Origin: Dyadobacter linearis | GTDB taxonomy: Bacteria > Bacteroidota > Bacteroidia > Cytophagales > Spirosomataceae | Direction of reading: 5' to 3' | Assembly (NCBI RefSeq): GCF_907165045.1 | Contig: NZ_CAJRAU010000004.1 | Coordinates: 310,001 to 374,000, forward strand | DNA length: 64,000 nucleotides | Part shown: positions 17,675-26,765 of the stretch, piece by piece | Numbering within the stretch: position 1 is the first letter of the stretch | Layout: every line of letters starts with the position of its first letter | The notes under the pieces: model-generated | What the model saw: only the letters and a program-made list of their open reading frames with translations | What the model was told of the DNA's origin: nothing | Databases searched by the model: none | Translations under genes and position numbers: made by a program

Positions 17675-19450
17675 GTGAATCAGGAAACCAAAAGCGGCCA
17701 GATATTCGATCTACCTACATTAAGACGTTTATATACTTTCGTTCGTCCCTATGAAAAGCAGTTTTATCTGCTGATCGGAATTATTTTATTAAATGCCCTG
17801 CTCGCGCCGCTTACTCCGGTTTTAATTAAATATACAATTGATACTCCAATTGCGACCGGCGATTACAAGCAGCTGACTATCATGCTGATCGTGATGGTGA
17901 TCGTGACGATTTTTCAGGGTATTGCTCAATTTTGGAATACCTACATGTCGGGCTGGCTGGGGCAATACATTATCCGGGATATTCGCGTGGAGCTTTACCA
18001 GAAGATCATTGGTTTGCGGTTAAAATTTTTCGATAACACACCGATAGGGCGGCTGGTAACCCGCACGATTTCAGACGTCGAAACACTTTCGAATGTGTTC
18101 AGCGACGGAATGGCGGCTATTGCGGGGGATATTCTGCAACTGATCCTGATCATCGCGGTCATGTTTTATATGGACTGGAAATTGTCCCTGATCAGCTTGT
18201 CGATGATCCCGCTGATGCTGATCTGTACCTACATTTTTAAGGAAAAAATCAAAGACTCATTCAATGAAGTGCGCGCGGCTGTTTCTAATCTCAACTCGTT
18301 TGTTCAGGAGCATTTGACAGGAATGGGCATTGTACAGATTTTTAGCAGTGAGGATATTGAGTATAAAAAATTTAGGGAGATCAATAAAGTACATCGCAAC
18401 GCGAACATCCGGTCAATTCTGTATTACTCGATCTATTTCCCGGTTGCCGATGTGATCGCTGCTGCGGGTACCGGTTTGGTAGTGTGGTATGGATCGAAGC
18501 AAATACTTGAAAGTGAGGTCACATTTGGTACGGTAACAGCATTCGTGATGTTTATCAACCTTTTCTTCCGCCCGATCCGCCAGCTTGCCGACCGTTTTAA
18601 TACGCTGCAAATGGGGATTGTGAGCACAGACCGCATTCTGAAAGTACTCGACAGCGAGGAATATACATCCAACGAGGGCACCTATGATCCGCCGCTGATC
18701 AAAGGTAATGTCGACTTTAAAAACGTCTGGTTCGCCTATAATGACGAGGGATATGTTTTAAAGGATATCAATTTTAGTGTTAAAGAAGGTGAAACGATCG
18801 CGCTTGTGGGAGCGACCGGCGCGGGTAAGTCTTCCATTATCAATCTGCTGACCCGGTTTTACGATATTAATAAAGGCAATATCTATGTTGATGGGGTAGA
18901 AGTGCACGAGTTCGAACTGAATGCACTTCGGCGGCATATCGGGATTGTGCTGCAAGATGTTTTCCTCTTTTCGGATACGATTGAAAATAATATCCGACTG
19001 GGAGATTCTTCCATTACACATGAAAAGATCGTCGAAGCAGCAAAGCTGGTTGGCGTGCACGATTTCATTGAAAGACTGCCCGGCGGCTACACCTATAATG
19101 TAATGGAACGCGGTGCGACGCTCTCAGTTGGCCAGCGTCAGCTCATTTCGTTCGTTCGTGCGATGGTTCACGAGCCAAAAATCATCGTTTTGGATGAAGC
19201 GACGAGCTCGGTAGATAGCGAGACGGAAGAGCTGATCCAGCACGCGATCGAAACACTTATGAAAGGCCGCACTGCAATCGTTATCGCGCACAGGTTATCC
19301 ACGATCCAGGAAGCCGACAAGATCATTGTCGTTGACAAAGGGCAGATCGTCGAAGAAGGAAACCACGAGCAGCTACTGGAAAAAGAAGGGTTTTACGCGA
19401 ACTTGTACCGAATGCAATATAAAGAGGTGCACAAGATCGGTAACGTCTAA
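17675..19450 (+). CDS. ABC exporter, fused permease and ATPase
   Basis: A 591-residue half-transporter: six transmembrane helices in the first 320 residues, then a nucleotide-binding domain with Walker A GATGAGKSS (about residue 378), Q-loop IVLQDVFLFSDTI, signature LSVGQRQ, Walker B IIVLDEATSSVDSETE and H-loop IVIAHRLST. The group includes MsbA/LmrA-like lipid and drug exporters; it would work as a dimer in the cytoplasmic membrane. The substrate is not decidable. The start is a GTG and the upstream region has TTACTTTG, one mismatch from the -7 consensus. Its stop codon overlaps the stop of the convergent penicillin-binding protein gene. Confidence 0.9.
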   Translation: MNQETKSGQIFDLPTLRRLYTFVRPYEKQFYLLIGIILLNALLAPLTPVLIKYTIDTPIATGDYKQLTIMLIVMVIVTIFQGIAQFWNTYMSGWLGQYIIRDIRVELYQKIIGLRLKFFDNTPIGRLVTRTISDVETLSNVFSDGMAAIAGDILQLILIIAVMFYMDWKLSLISLSMIPLMLICTYIFKEKIKDSFNEVRAAVSNLNSFVQEHLTGMGIVQIFSSEDIEYKKFREINKVHRNANIRSILYYSIYFPVADVIAAAGTGLVVWYGSKQILESEVTFGTVTAFVMFINLFFRPIRQLADRFNTLQMGIVSTDRILKVLDSEEYTSNEGTYDPPLIKGNVDFKNVWFAYNDEGYVLKDINFSVKEGETIALVGATGAGKSSIINLLTRFYDINKGNIYVDGVEVHEFELNALRRHIGIVLQDVFLFSDTIENNIRLGDSSITHEKIVEAAKLVGVHDFIERLPGGYTYNVMERGATLSVGQRQLISFVRAMVHEPKIIVLDEATSSVDSETEELIQHAIETLMKGRTAIVIAHRLSTIQEADKIIVVDKGQIVEEGNHEQLLEKEGFYANLYRMQYKEVHKIGNV

Positions 19451-21993
19451 TTCCTCCTTCCGGTATCCAATGGAATCGGCGGCGGCCCGATCAGGAATTC
19501 GTCTTCGGCGCTTCGTCCGGCCGGGGTGCTATCACCTTCTATACCAAGTGAATCGCTCATGCTCGGCAGGTAAAGTGTCGGGCAGTTGTAGTTTTTCTCG
19601 ATCTTAAAACTCGGTTTCGGAAATGGTCCGGTTTCGTAAGCCAGCGATTTATCCCTGTATATTTTTTCCAGGAAGCTACCCACAATAGGTAATGCGGTTT
19701 TTGCGCCTTCTCCCAGATTCGTTGTCCGGAAGTGAATGCTCCTGTCGTCGCCGCCTACCCAGGCTCCCACAACGAGGTCGCGCGTAATGCACATAAACCA
19801 GCCGTCAGAGTTGTTGGAGGTCGTACCCGTTTTTCCGCCCAGTTCGTTCCTGTTTTTGGTTACATCAAATTTCCAGCGGATACTTCCAGAAGTTCCCCCC
19901 GGCTCTTCTACGCCTGCTTTTAGCATTTGCGTCATCAGAAATGCAGTTTCCGGGCGTATTGCCTGGCGGTGCTCTGCCTGGAATTCCTCTATTACTTTAC
20001 CGTTACTGTCTTCAATTTTTGTTACCAGGATCGGCTTTGTGTAAGTACCATTGTTCACAAACACGCTGTAAGCTGCGACCATATCATAAAGGGACACATC
20101 AAAAGGTCCCAGACCGATGGAGGGAAGTCCTTTCAGCGGCGTAGTGATACCCATTTTCTTAGCGTAACGCGCCACATTATCAGCTCCGATCTGGTCGGTA
20201 AGCTCGGCGGTGACCGAGTTTATTGATTGTGCGAGCGCCCTGCGGAGTGTCATGCTTGCATAAGTGTAGGTGCCGGTTGCATTGCGCGGCCGCCACTCTT
20301 TCTGCTCACCGTCCTCCATGTATATCTTTTCAAACGGCTTGTCGACGATCTCGTCGCAGGGGGACATATTGAATGTAGAATCGTCGATCGCGGCGGTGTA
20401 TACGAACGATTTGAAGGTCGAGCCGGGCTGTCTCTTTCCTTGCTTTACCGCATCGTATTTGAAGTAGTTGTAATCCAAACCACCTACCCACGCTTTAATC
20501 TGGCCACTTTGCGGGTTCATCGCCATCATTCCGGCACGCAGGATCCGTTTGTAGTAATCCAAAGAATCCATCGAACTCCAGTACTTTTTCATCTCGCCGC
20601 TATTCTTCCAGTCGTAGACGGTCATCGTGTCTTTCTTATTCAGATAATACGTGATGCTGTCCGGGTTGTTCGGGAATTTCGCTGCGAGCGATCTGTATTT
20701 GCTGGTACGTCTTACTACGGTTGGTAAAAAGTCGGTGATCTCTTTCCCCTGCTCGTCAACCCAGGGATTCTGGTTGCGCCAGTGTTCTTCAAAAACGCGC
20801 TGCAACTGCTTCATTTTCTGCGTCATCGCTTCCTCAGCAGCTTCCTGCATGCGCGAATCGATGGTCGTGTATATTTTCAGACCGTCGGTATAAAGGTCAT
20901 ATCCCTGCTCGTCACCCCATTTCTTCACAAAATCCACTACTGCATTCTTGAAATAATTGGCATTTCCGTCGTAGGGAGTTTCAAATTTGGTTTTCAGCTC
21001 AATGGGCAATGCGCTGAGCGAATCGGCTTCCTTGGGGCTGAGATAACCATATTTCTGCATTTGCCCGATCACCACATTCCGGCGTTCCTGCGAGCGTTTG
21101 ATATTCCGGATCGGGTTATAAGTGGTTGTCGCCTTCTGCAAACCAACCAAAACTGCCGCCTCCTGTACATTAAGACTATCCGGCGACTTACTGAAATAGG
21201 ATTGCGCCGCTGTGTTGATCCCGTAGGTATTATTTCCGTAGTCGACGGTATTGAAGTACATCGTCAGGATCTCTTCTTTCGTGAAGTTCCTTTCCAGCTT
21301 AATGGCAGTCAGCCACTCTTTTGTTTTATAAATTAATATACTGAATCCCGGAATATAGCTCAGCAAGCCGCGCGCACCCGATCTTCTGGTTTTAAATAGC
21401 TTTTTAGCTAGCTGTTGCGTAATGGTACTACCGCCTCCACGGTCCGTAGCGCCCGTTGCAATGCCAATCGCCACGCTGGCCATTGCTTTGTAATCAATAC
21501 CTGAATGTTTGTAAAAACGAACGTCCTCTGTCGCGATCAATGCATTCACGAGGTTTGGCGAGATCATTTTGGAAGTTACCGGTGTGCGGTTTTCAGTATA
21601 AAACTTCCCGATCATCACACCGTCGGAAGTATATATCTCAGAGGACTGGGCTACTTTGGGATTTTGAAGGTCTTCTACGCTGGGCATGCTGCCCATGAGG
21701 TACAGGAAATTGGTTTCAACAGAAAAGATATAAAGTGCAAGTGCTACGAACCCATAAGCGAATGTTTTCCAGATGATCATCACCGGGCGGTAGAAAGGCG
21801 ATTTTGTGTCCACATTTCTTTCCCACCAATCGTTTAGCGATCTCTTTTTGTCCCGGTAAGATTGGAATAATCTGTCAGCGCGTTTTTTACCTGTAAAAAG
21901 CGATGTAAGCTTGTATGCAATACGGTTGATGAGGGAGGCAATGAATCTGAATACTGCCCTTATTTTATTAAAAAACGATCGGATAACTTGCAT
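19447..21993 (-). CDS. Class A penicillin-binding protein (GT51 glycosyltransferase plus transpeptidase)
   Basis: An 848-residue bifunctional peptidoglycan synthase of the PBP1A type. After a basic cytoplasmic segment and one transmembrane helix (TFAYGFVALALYIFSV) comes the GT51 domain with the catalytic Glu in ATEDVRFYKHSG and GGSTITQQLAKKLF. The transpeptidase domain has the SxxK motif STFK (Ser about residue 526), SINS for SxN, and GKTGTTSNNSDGW for KTG. The ATG at 21993 is preferred to an in-frame TTG one codon earlier. Its terminal codons overlap the convergent ABC gene by four bases, leaving no room for an intergenic terminator. Confidence 0.93.
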   Translation of the reverse strand: MQVIRSFFNKIRAVFRFIASLINRIAYKLTSLFTGKKRADRLFQSYRDKKRSLNDWWERNVDTKSPFYRPVMIIWKTFAYGFVALALYIFSVETNFLYLMGSMPSVEDLQNPKVAQSSEIYTSDGVMIGKFYTENRTPVTSKMISPNLVNALIATEDVRFYKHSGIDYKAMASVAIGIATGATDRGGGSTITQQLAKKLFKTRRSGARGLLSYIPGFSILIYKTKEWLTAIKLERNFTKEEILTMYFNTVDYGNNTYGINTAAQSYFSKSPDSLNVQEAAVLVGLQKATTTYNPIRNIKRSQERRNVVIGQMQKYGYLSPKEADSLSALPIELKTKFETPYDGNANYFKNAVVDFVKKWGDEQGYDLYTDGLKIYTTIDSRMQEAAEEAMTQKMKQLQRVFEEHWRNQNPWVDEQGKEITDFLPTVVRRTSKYRSLAAKFPNNPDSITYYLNKKDTMTVYDWKNSGEMKKYWSSMDSLDYYKRILRAGMMAMNPQSGQIKAWVGGLDYNYFKYDAVKQGKRQPGSTFKSFVYTAAIDDSTFNMSPCDEIVDKPFEKIYMEDGEQKEWRPRNATGTYTYASMTLRRALAQSINSVTAELTDQIGADNVARYAKKMGITTPLKGLPSIGLGPFDVSLYDMVAAYSVFVNNGTYTKPILVTKIEDSNGKVIEEFQAEHRQAIRPETAFLMTQMLKAGVEEPGGTSGSIRWKFDVTKNRNELGGKTGTTSNNSDGWFMCITRDLVVGAWVGGDDRSIHFRTTNLGEGAKTALPIVGSFLEKIYRDKSLAYETGPFPKPSFKIEKNYNCPTLYLPSMSDSLGIEGDSTPAGRSAEDEFLIGPPPIPLDTGRRN

Positions 21994-22017
21994 CAAACGT
22001 TATGGTTCGTAAGAATT

Positions 22018-22025
22018 CAAAGATA
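22018..22025 (-). promoter_or_regulatory. -7 element for the penicillin-binding protein gene
   Basis: On the minus strand TATCTTTG is a full TAnnTTTG match, directly after the msrB terminator, with a leader of about 20 bases. No good -33 TTTG is seen in the terminator stem upstream. Confidence 0.4.
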
Positions 22026-22027
22026 AG

Positions 22028-22061
22028 AAAAGCCGGACATTTCTGACTGAGTCCGGCTTTT
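22028..22061. terminator. Terminator after msrB
   Basis: AAAAGCCGGAC pairs with GTCCGGCTTTT around a 12-base loop. On the minus strand the T run follows the stem, 11 bases beyond the msrB stop. Confidence 0.88.
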
Positions 22062-22071
22062 GAGGTTAATG

Positions 22072-22467
22072 TTATTCGGCTTTATCAAATTTCAATGCGG
22101 CGCCATTCATGCAATACCTGAGCCCGGTTGGTTTTGGTCCGTCACTGAAAACGTGCCCCAAATGTCCGCCGCAAGTTCTGCAAACAACTTCCGTCCGCAC
22201 CATCCCGTGGGTTTTGTCAACGATCTCTTCTACATTTTCCTTTGCAATAGGCTGAAAGAAACTTGGCCAGCCTGAACCGGATTCATATTTGGTTTCCGAG
22301 CTGAACAATGGCGTTCCGCAAGCTGCGCAAACATAGGTCCCTTTTTCTTTATTGTCATTATAAGGGTGTGAGAATGGCCGCTCAGTTCCTTTTTCAAAAA
22401 GAACAAAACACTGCTGGCCGGTCAGTTCCTGTTGCCACTCCTCTTTTGTTTTTTGTATCTCTCTCAT
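22072..22467 (-). CDS. msrB: Peptide-methionine (R)-S-oxide reductase
   Basis: A 131-residue SelR-fold enzyme that reduces R-methionine sulfoxide in proteins. The structural zinc is held by Cys47, Cys50, Cys96 and Cys99, the catalytic residue is Cys119 in GLRYCMNG, and HLGHVF supplies active-site His. The position that carries the resolving cysteine in many MsrB (GCGWPSF) is serine here (GSGWPSF, residue 65), so recycling must use another cysteine, perhaps Cys20, or direct reduction by thioredoxin. It has no signal peptide. It is a single-gene unit closed by a strong hairpin. Confidence 0.93.
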   Translation of the reverse strand: MREIQKTKEEWQQELTGQQCFVLFEKGTERPFSHPYNDNKEKGTYVCAACGTPLFSSETKYESGSGWPSFFQPIAKENVEEIVDKTHGMVRTEVVCRTCGGHLGHVFSDGPKPTGLRYCMNGAALKFDKAE

Positions 22468-22544
22468 TTTTACTTAAAGTTTTGAAGATATATCTGGTAC
22501 CGGAAAAATTGTACCGTATCCAACTAATAACGCAGTGGCACTAT

Positions 22545-24092
22545 TTATCGTTTAGTGAAAATGCGCCGCAACCACGAATCTTCCCGGGGCCAGCATTGAT
22601 TGGGCGATTCCGGCGATCTTCTGAACAAGCCAGCCGACAGACCGAAATACAGGTTAAATGCTTTCGGGTTACCGATATTCAAAAGTCCCGTAAGATGGTC
22701 GGTACCGATCCAAAGCGGCCCTGCGCGTCCTACAAGCCCTATTGCGGGCGATCTGTACCTGTTCATAAGCGAAACCGGGACCGACAATTCGTACCACTTA
22801 TGCTCAATCCTGGGTGTTACACCAATATACGATTCAGCTTTCATTCCAAATGCACCCTGGGAGATCAGATTTTGAACCCAGAGTCCGCTCACGTAGATTT
22901 TTTCTTTTACGTGATAATCCACACTTGCCTGAAATGCCATCGGTAATACCGACTTAAAATTAGGAGCAATAGGAGCGCCGCCGTCGAGCGACGAGTTGAT
23001 CGCATTGAAAAGCCCCTCCGATCCTTCCAGCTTCTGAAACGAATCGTAGCGAAACTCCTTATTGACAGTACGGGTTTCCTGCTGCAAAATGTAGGAAGGA
23101 TTTTTGAAATGTACGCGCCCGATATCGGTCAGCGAAACTGCTACGCGGTACAGATATTTGTTTTTGGAAGCATCCCTTTTCCGCTCGCCTTTCTCGGTAT
23201 AGGTGTATTTATTGATGTTTGGCCGGTATTCGTAAACAGCCCCGATATCAAATCCCCAGCCGCTGCCCGGAGGTGCGCCGCCCAGAAGCCAGGCCGGCGA
23301 AGGCTTGATATTCTGAAAACCTTCGTCACGTGTAATCGCGTATTTGACATTGGCTTCCTGTACATTGATAAACTGGCGGCGATTTTCATAAGCCTGGTCG
23401 GGCTGCAAATCGTAGCTTGAACTTTCTACGATCGCGTGTGCATTATACAGTCCGATCAGCCTTTTAACCGTAAAACCAACCTTGATAAATTCGGTCTCAT
23501 TATCGAGAGCGATTCCTCCGAAAGTCAGGGCTATTTCACCTAATCCATTGAAATGCAGCTGTCCGGACTGGTTCTGAAAAGTCTGTCCCTGTAATTCTTC
23601 CAGCTGCGCCGTTTTGCTGATCAGTCGCGCCATTGGTTCGGTAAGCTGCGAAGCATTGAGGATATAACGTGCCCGCGTAGCAATTCCGATCCCGGCCCTT
23701 CCTTTCAAGATATTGAACATAATCGACGGAAGCCGGGTATCTCCTCCTGCGTTGATGTATTTGGAATTACCATTCAACCTTTCTGTCAAATAGGCACGTG
23801 GGAAGCGTAAAACGCCTCTTTCGGTCCTGTATTGATCGTCGACCGTGTTGGTTATCAGGCTCAGAAAGGAAAATGGAGCTGCGTATTTGACGTGATTGTC
23901 GCCGGTATAAAACTGGGAACCGACAAAATTTACGTAAACCGAATACCGGCTGTCAGCCACGAAGGCCGGGTTATGGTAGAGTGCCTGAGTACCCGCAAAG
24001 TTTCCCATGGCAACGCCCGGCATATGCTGAGTCAGGCCTTTGCAGGCTGTTCCCAGTACAATGATGAACGTGAGTAATAAACTTTTGGGCAT
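22545..24092 (-). CDS. DUF5723 family envelope protein, probable outer-membrane barrel
   Basis: A 515-residue protein with an N-terminal signal peptide (LLLTFIIVLGTACKG) and then a long alternating, aromatic-rich sequence typical of outer-membrane beta-strands. The N-terminal block (AGTQALYHNPAFVADSRYSVYVN) matches DUF5723, a Bacteroidota family related to PorV/PorQ-like barrels of unknown function. A cysteine within the signal region (GTACKG) could be read as a lipobox, but the flanking residues fit poorly. I start at ATG 24092; an in-frame GTG at 24098 is less likely. It stands alone and diverges from the ATP-grasp gene. Confidence 0.75.
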   Translation of the reverse strand: MPKSLLLTFIIVLGTACKGLTQHMPGVAMGNFAGTQALYHNPAFVADSRYSVYVNFVGSQFYTGDNHVKYAAPFSFLSLITNTVDDQYRTERGVLRFPRAYLTERLNGNSKYINAGGDTRLPSIMFNILKGRAGIGIATRARYILNASQLTEPMARLISKTAQLEELQGQTFQNQSGQLHFNGLGEIALTFGGIALDNETEFIKVGFTVKRLIGLYNAHAIVESSSYDLQPDQAYENRRQFINVQEANVKYAITRDEGFQNIKPSPAWLLGGAPPGSGWGFDIGAVYEYRPNINKYTYTEKGERKRDASKNKYLYRVAVSLTDIGRVHFKNPSYILQQETRTVNKEFRYDSFQKLEGSEGLFNAINSSLDGGAPIAPNFKSVLPMAFQASVDYHVKEKIYVSGLWVQNLISQGAFGMKAESYIGVTPRIEHKWYELSVPVSLMNRYRSPAIGLVGRAGPLWIGTDHLTGLLNIGNPKAFNLYFGLSAGLFRRSPESPNQCWPREDSWLRRIFTKR

Positions 24093-24098
24093 AGTCAC

Positions 24099-24445
24099 TA
24101 GAAAACGTTGAATAAAGGAATTTTATATTAGTGTACAAAGAAAAGCGGAACTGCACGGAGTTGCAACGAATGTTTTTAGGAATAAGCGATTTATTGTTAC
24201 CGGGAAGCGGCATGATTTTAGTGAACTCTGAAATCCTGCCTCAGGAGTAGTGTATAAGATAATACTAAGATAAAATAGGTAGTGTTCAATAATTCGAAAA
24301 CTGCCAGCATACAATAAGTGCTTTACCGGCGGCCCAACGTCAGATTGGACGCACGCTCGATCCTTTGATCGTTTTGTTAATTGAAACATTGACCATATAT
24401 TGTTTTGATAAACTCGGGTATAGACTTATTCAAATTTTGTATTGT
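24099..24445. other. Divergent intergenic region without a gene
   Basis: About 350 bases separate the DUF5723 gene from the ATP-grasp start. No reading in it resembles a protein and no RNA fold stands out. The right part is A/T-rich and holds the promoter candidate listed separately; the middle holds a GC-richer stretch of no recognised type. Confidence 0.5.
24373..24403 (+). promoter_or_regulatory. Candidate promoter for the ATP-grasp gene
   Basis: TTTG at 24373-24376 is followed after exactly 19 bases by TATATTGT, 6 of 8 conserved positions of the TAnnTTTG element offset by one. The leader would be about 35-40 bases. Confidence 0.35.
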
Positions 24446-25876
24446 ATGAATTTTTCATTTTCAAATTATCAAAGCGAAAATTTCTTTGACGAAATGTTTT
24501 CACCAGAGGGACAGATCCGTCCCGGCTATGAACATTTGAAAAGCAAATTCGAAAATCTGACACACGAAGACCTCACGAACAGGCAGCTTGCTACCGAGCG
24601 TGCACTGCTTTCGATGGGGATCACATTTAATGTATATTCTGAGGGGGAGGGAACGGAGCGGATCATGCCGATCGATATTATCCCGCGTGTGCTGTCCAAT
24701 GCGGAGTGGAAGTGGCTTGAAAAAGGGCTCAAACAGCGCATTAAGGCATTGAATATGTTTATTGACGATGTTTACAATGAACAGAATATCCTCAACGACG
24801 GAGTTGTTCCACGCGAGCTAATCGAATCAAGCAAATGCTTTTTGAAACCTTGTCTCGGCCTGAAACCGCCCAAAGGAATATGGTGCCACATTACGGGGAC
24901 TGACCTGATCAAAGGCGACGATGGTACTTTTATGGTATTGGAAGATAACCTGCGCTGTCCTTCCGGGGTTTCGTATATGCTTGAAAATAGAGAGTTATCG
25001 AAGCAAATTTTTCCTGATGTATTGGCAAGAACAGGTGTTCGGCCGGTATCTGATTATCCTACCCGGTTGCTGCAAATGCTGCAACACCTCGCCGATCGCC
25101 CCAATCCGACGGTAGCTGTACTTACTCCGGGGATATATAATTCCGCCTATTTCGAACATTCATACCTTGCCCAGCAAATGGGTGTGGAACTTGTGGATGC
25201 GCGGGATTTGGTTGTTTCTGACGGTTATGTGAAAATGCGGACTACCAACGGTTTGCAGATCGTGGACGTAATCTATCGTCGTATCGACGATACTTTTATG
25301 GATCCGGAGGCATTCAATCCGGACTCGCTGATCGGTATTCCGGGGATATTTGAAGTGTATAAAAAAGGAAGGGTAGCGCTCGCCAATGCTCCCGGAACGG
25401 GCGTGGCTGACGATAAGGTAGTGTATGCTTATGTTCCACGGATCATTAAATACTATCTGAACGAAGAGGCGATCATCCCGAACGTGCAGACTTACATTTG
25501 CGGCGAGGAAGAAGATTTCAATTATGTGATCGAAAATATCGCGCAATTGGTTGTAAAAGAAGCCAACGAAGCAGGAGGCTACGGAATGCTGATCGGCCCG
25601 AAAGCGACGGAAGAAGAGCACGAGCTTTTCAGACAAAAAATTCGGGATAATCCCCGGAATTATATCGCGCAGCCTACTATTTCGTTGTCGCGTGTTCCGT
25701 GTATGATCGAGGGGCACGCAGAAGGAAGGCACGTAGATCTGCGGCCTTACATCCTGTATGGAGATGATATCAGTGTCATTCCAGGTGGATTAACGAGAGT
25801 TGCGTTGCGTAAAGGGTCTCTGGTTGTAAACTCGTCACAAGGTGGCGGGGGCAAGGATACCTGGGTTTTGTATTGA
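24446..25876 (+). CDS. Circularly permuted ATP-grasp protein (DUF404/DUF407, COG2308 type)
   Basis: A 476-residue member of the circularly permuted ATP-grasp type 2 family, predicted to form amide bonds using ATP and probably to make or modify peptides. Recognisable blocks are IRPGYEHL, the LKPCLGLKPPKGIWCHITGTDL region, EDNLRCPSGVSYMLENR, and the C-terminal RHVDLRPYILYGDDISVIPGGLTRVALRKGSLVVNSSQGGGGKDTW, here quoted only in part by its key residues RPY, GGLTRVA and SQGGGGKD. ATG 24446 is chosen because family similarity begins there. The usual partners, an alpha-E (DUF403) protein and a transglutaminase-like protein, are not adjacent; an esterase follows instead. Confidence 0.85.
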   Translation: MNFSFSNYQSENFFDEMFSPEGQIRPGYEHLKSKFENLTHEDLTNRQLATERALLSMGITFNVYSEGEGTERIMPIDIIPRVLSNAEWKWLEKGLKQRIKALNMFIDDVYNEQNILNDGVVPRELIESSKCFLKPCLGLKPPKGIWCHITGTDLIKGDDGTFMVLEDNLRCPSGVSYMLENRELSKQIFPDVLARTGVRPVSDYPTRLLQMLQHLADRPNPTVAVLTPGIYNSAYFEHSYLAQQMGVELVDARDLVVSDGYVKMRTTNGLQIVDVIYRRIDDTFMDPEAFNPDSLIGIPGIFEVYKKGRVALANAPGTGVADDKVVYAYVPRIIKYYLNEEAIIPNVQTYICGEEEDFNYVIENIAQLVVKEANEAGGYGMLIGPKATEEEHELFRQKIRDNPRNYIAQPTISLSRVPCMIEGHAEGRHVDLRPYILYGDDISVIPGGLTRVALRKGSLVVNSSQGGGGKDTWVLY

Positions 25877-25994
25877 CTTATCATGAACAGTTACTGGCAG
25901 GCTGTTTGTGATGAGGGTTAATGAAATTTCATTGACAACGATTTGCTAATATGCCTAAATAAATAGAATTCAGTAACTTAAATGCTAAAAAACG

Positions 25995-26726
25995 ATGCAA
26001 CGCGAGGTCACCGGTTGGTTTAGTCCGGCGCTTAACGAACACATGAATATTGCAGTTTACGGACACTACGGATTTGCGCTTTTGCTGATTCCTACCGCCG
26101 CTTCCGACTATCTGGAATATGAACAAAACGGATTAATTGAGAGTATCCGACCTTTTATTGATGCAGGGAAAGTAAAAGTTTACTGCATTAACAGTATCAA
26201 TTCGGAAAGCTGGCTGAATCCATATATGAACGGATATGAGAAGGCAGTGAGACACCAGCTGTTCAATGATTATGTAATTAAAGAGGTAATACCGTTTATT
26301 AAGGAGAGTACAAGTCCAAATAACGAAATCATCGCAGGCGGTGCTTCTTTTGGTGCAATGCACGCAGCAAACCTGTTTTTCAAGCACCCGGATTATATCA
26401 ACGGCATCATCGCGATGAGTGGCTGTTATGATCTGAGCGTTTACACGGACGGATATTATGATGATAATGTGTATTTCAATTCTCCGGTGCACTATTTGCC
26501 GCAATTAAAAGCGGAGTGGCATTTGTCTATGTACAGGGATAGTCGCCACATTCATTTTGTGACAGGCTCAGGTGCCTATGAAGTGCCGGATTACTCGAAG
26601 CATATCTCTGCGATCCTGGCCTCTAAAAATGTTCCGCACGAATTGGATATCTGGGGCAGCGATATGCCGCACGAATGGTGGGTTTGGAGAAAAATGCTTC
26701 CGCATTACCTGGAAACAAGATTTTGA
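25995..26726 (+). CDS. Alpha/beta hydrolase, esterase family (COG4947-like)
   Basis: A 243-residue esterase-D-like hydrolase. The nucleophile is Ser118 in GGASFGAMHA; the His of the triad is probably in DMPHEWWVW near the C-terminus, with an Asp in the preceding strand (GSD). It has no signal peptide. It follows the ATP-grasp gene after 118 bases on the same strand and ends in a strong terminator, so the two may be one transcription unit. The pairing suggests an enzyme that acts on the product of the ATP-grasp ligase, for example an ester or thioester, but that is inference. Confidence 0.8.
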   Translation: MQREVTGWFSPALNEHMNIAVYGHYGFALLLIPTAASDYLEYEQNGLIESIRPFIDAGKVKVYCINSINSESWLNPYMNGYEKAVRHQLFNDYVIKEVIPFIKESTSPNNEIIAGGASFGAMHAANLFFKHPDYINGIIAMSGCYDLSVYTDGYYDDNVYFNSPVHYLPQLKAEWHLSMYRDSRHIHFVTGSGAYEVPDYSKHISAILASKNVPHELDIWGSDMPHEWWVWRKMLPHYLETRF

Positions 26727-26731
26727 TCTAT

Positions 26732-26764
26732 GAAAAAGGGGCAGTGTTTGGCTGCCCCCTTTTT
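26732..26764. terminator. Bidirectional terminator between the esterase and pheS genes
   Basis: AAAAAGGGGCAG pairs with CTGCCCCCTTTTT over a 7-base loop. A and T runs on both sides serve both convergent genes. Confidence 0.92.
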
Positions 26765-26765
26765 A

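Noticed and set aside
20227-20727. A 166-codon plus-strand reading inside the penicillin-binding protein gene
   Set aside because: It covers the transpeptidase domain on the other strand; conserved SxxK and SxN motifs show the minus frame is real.
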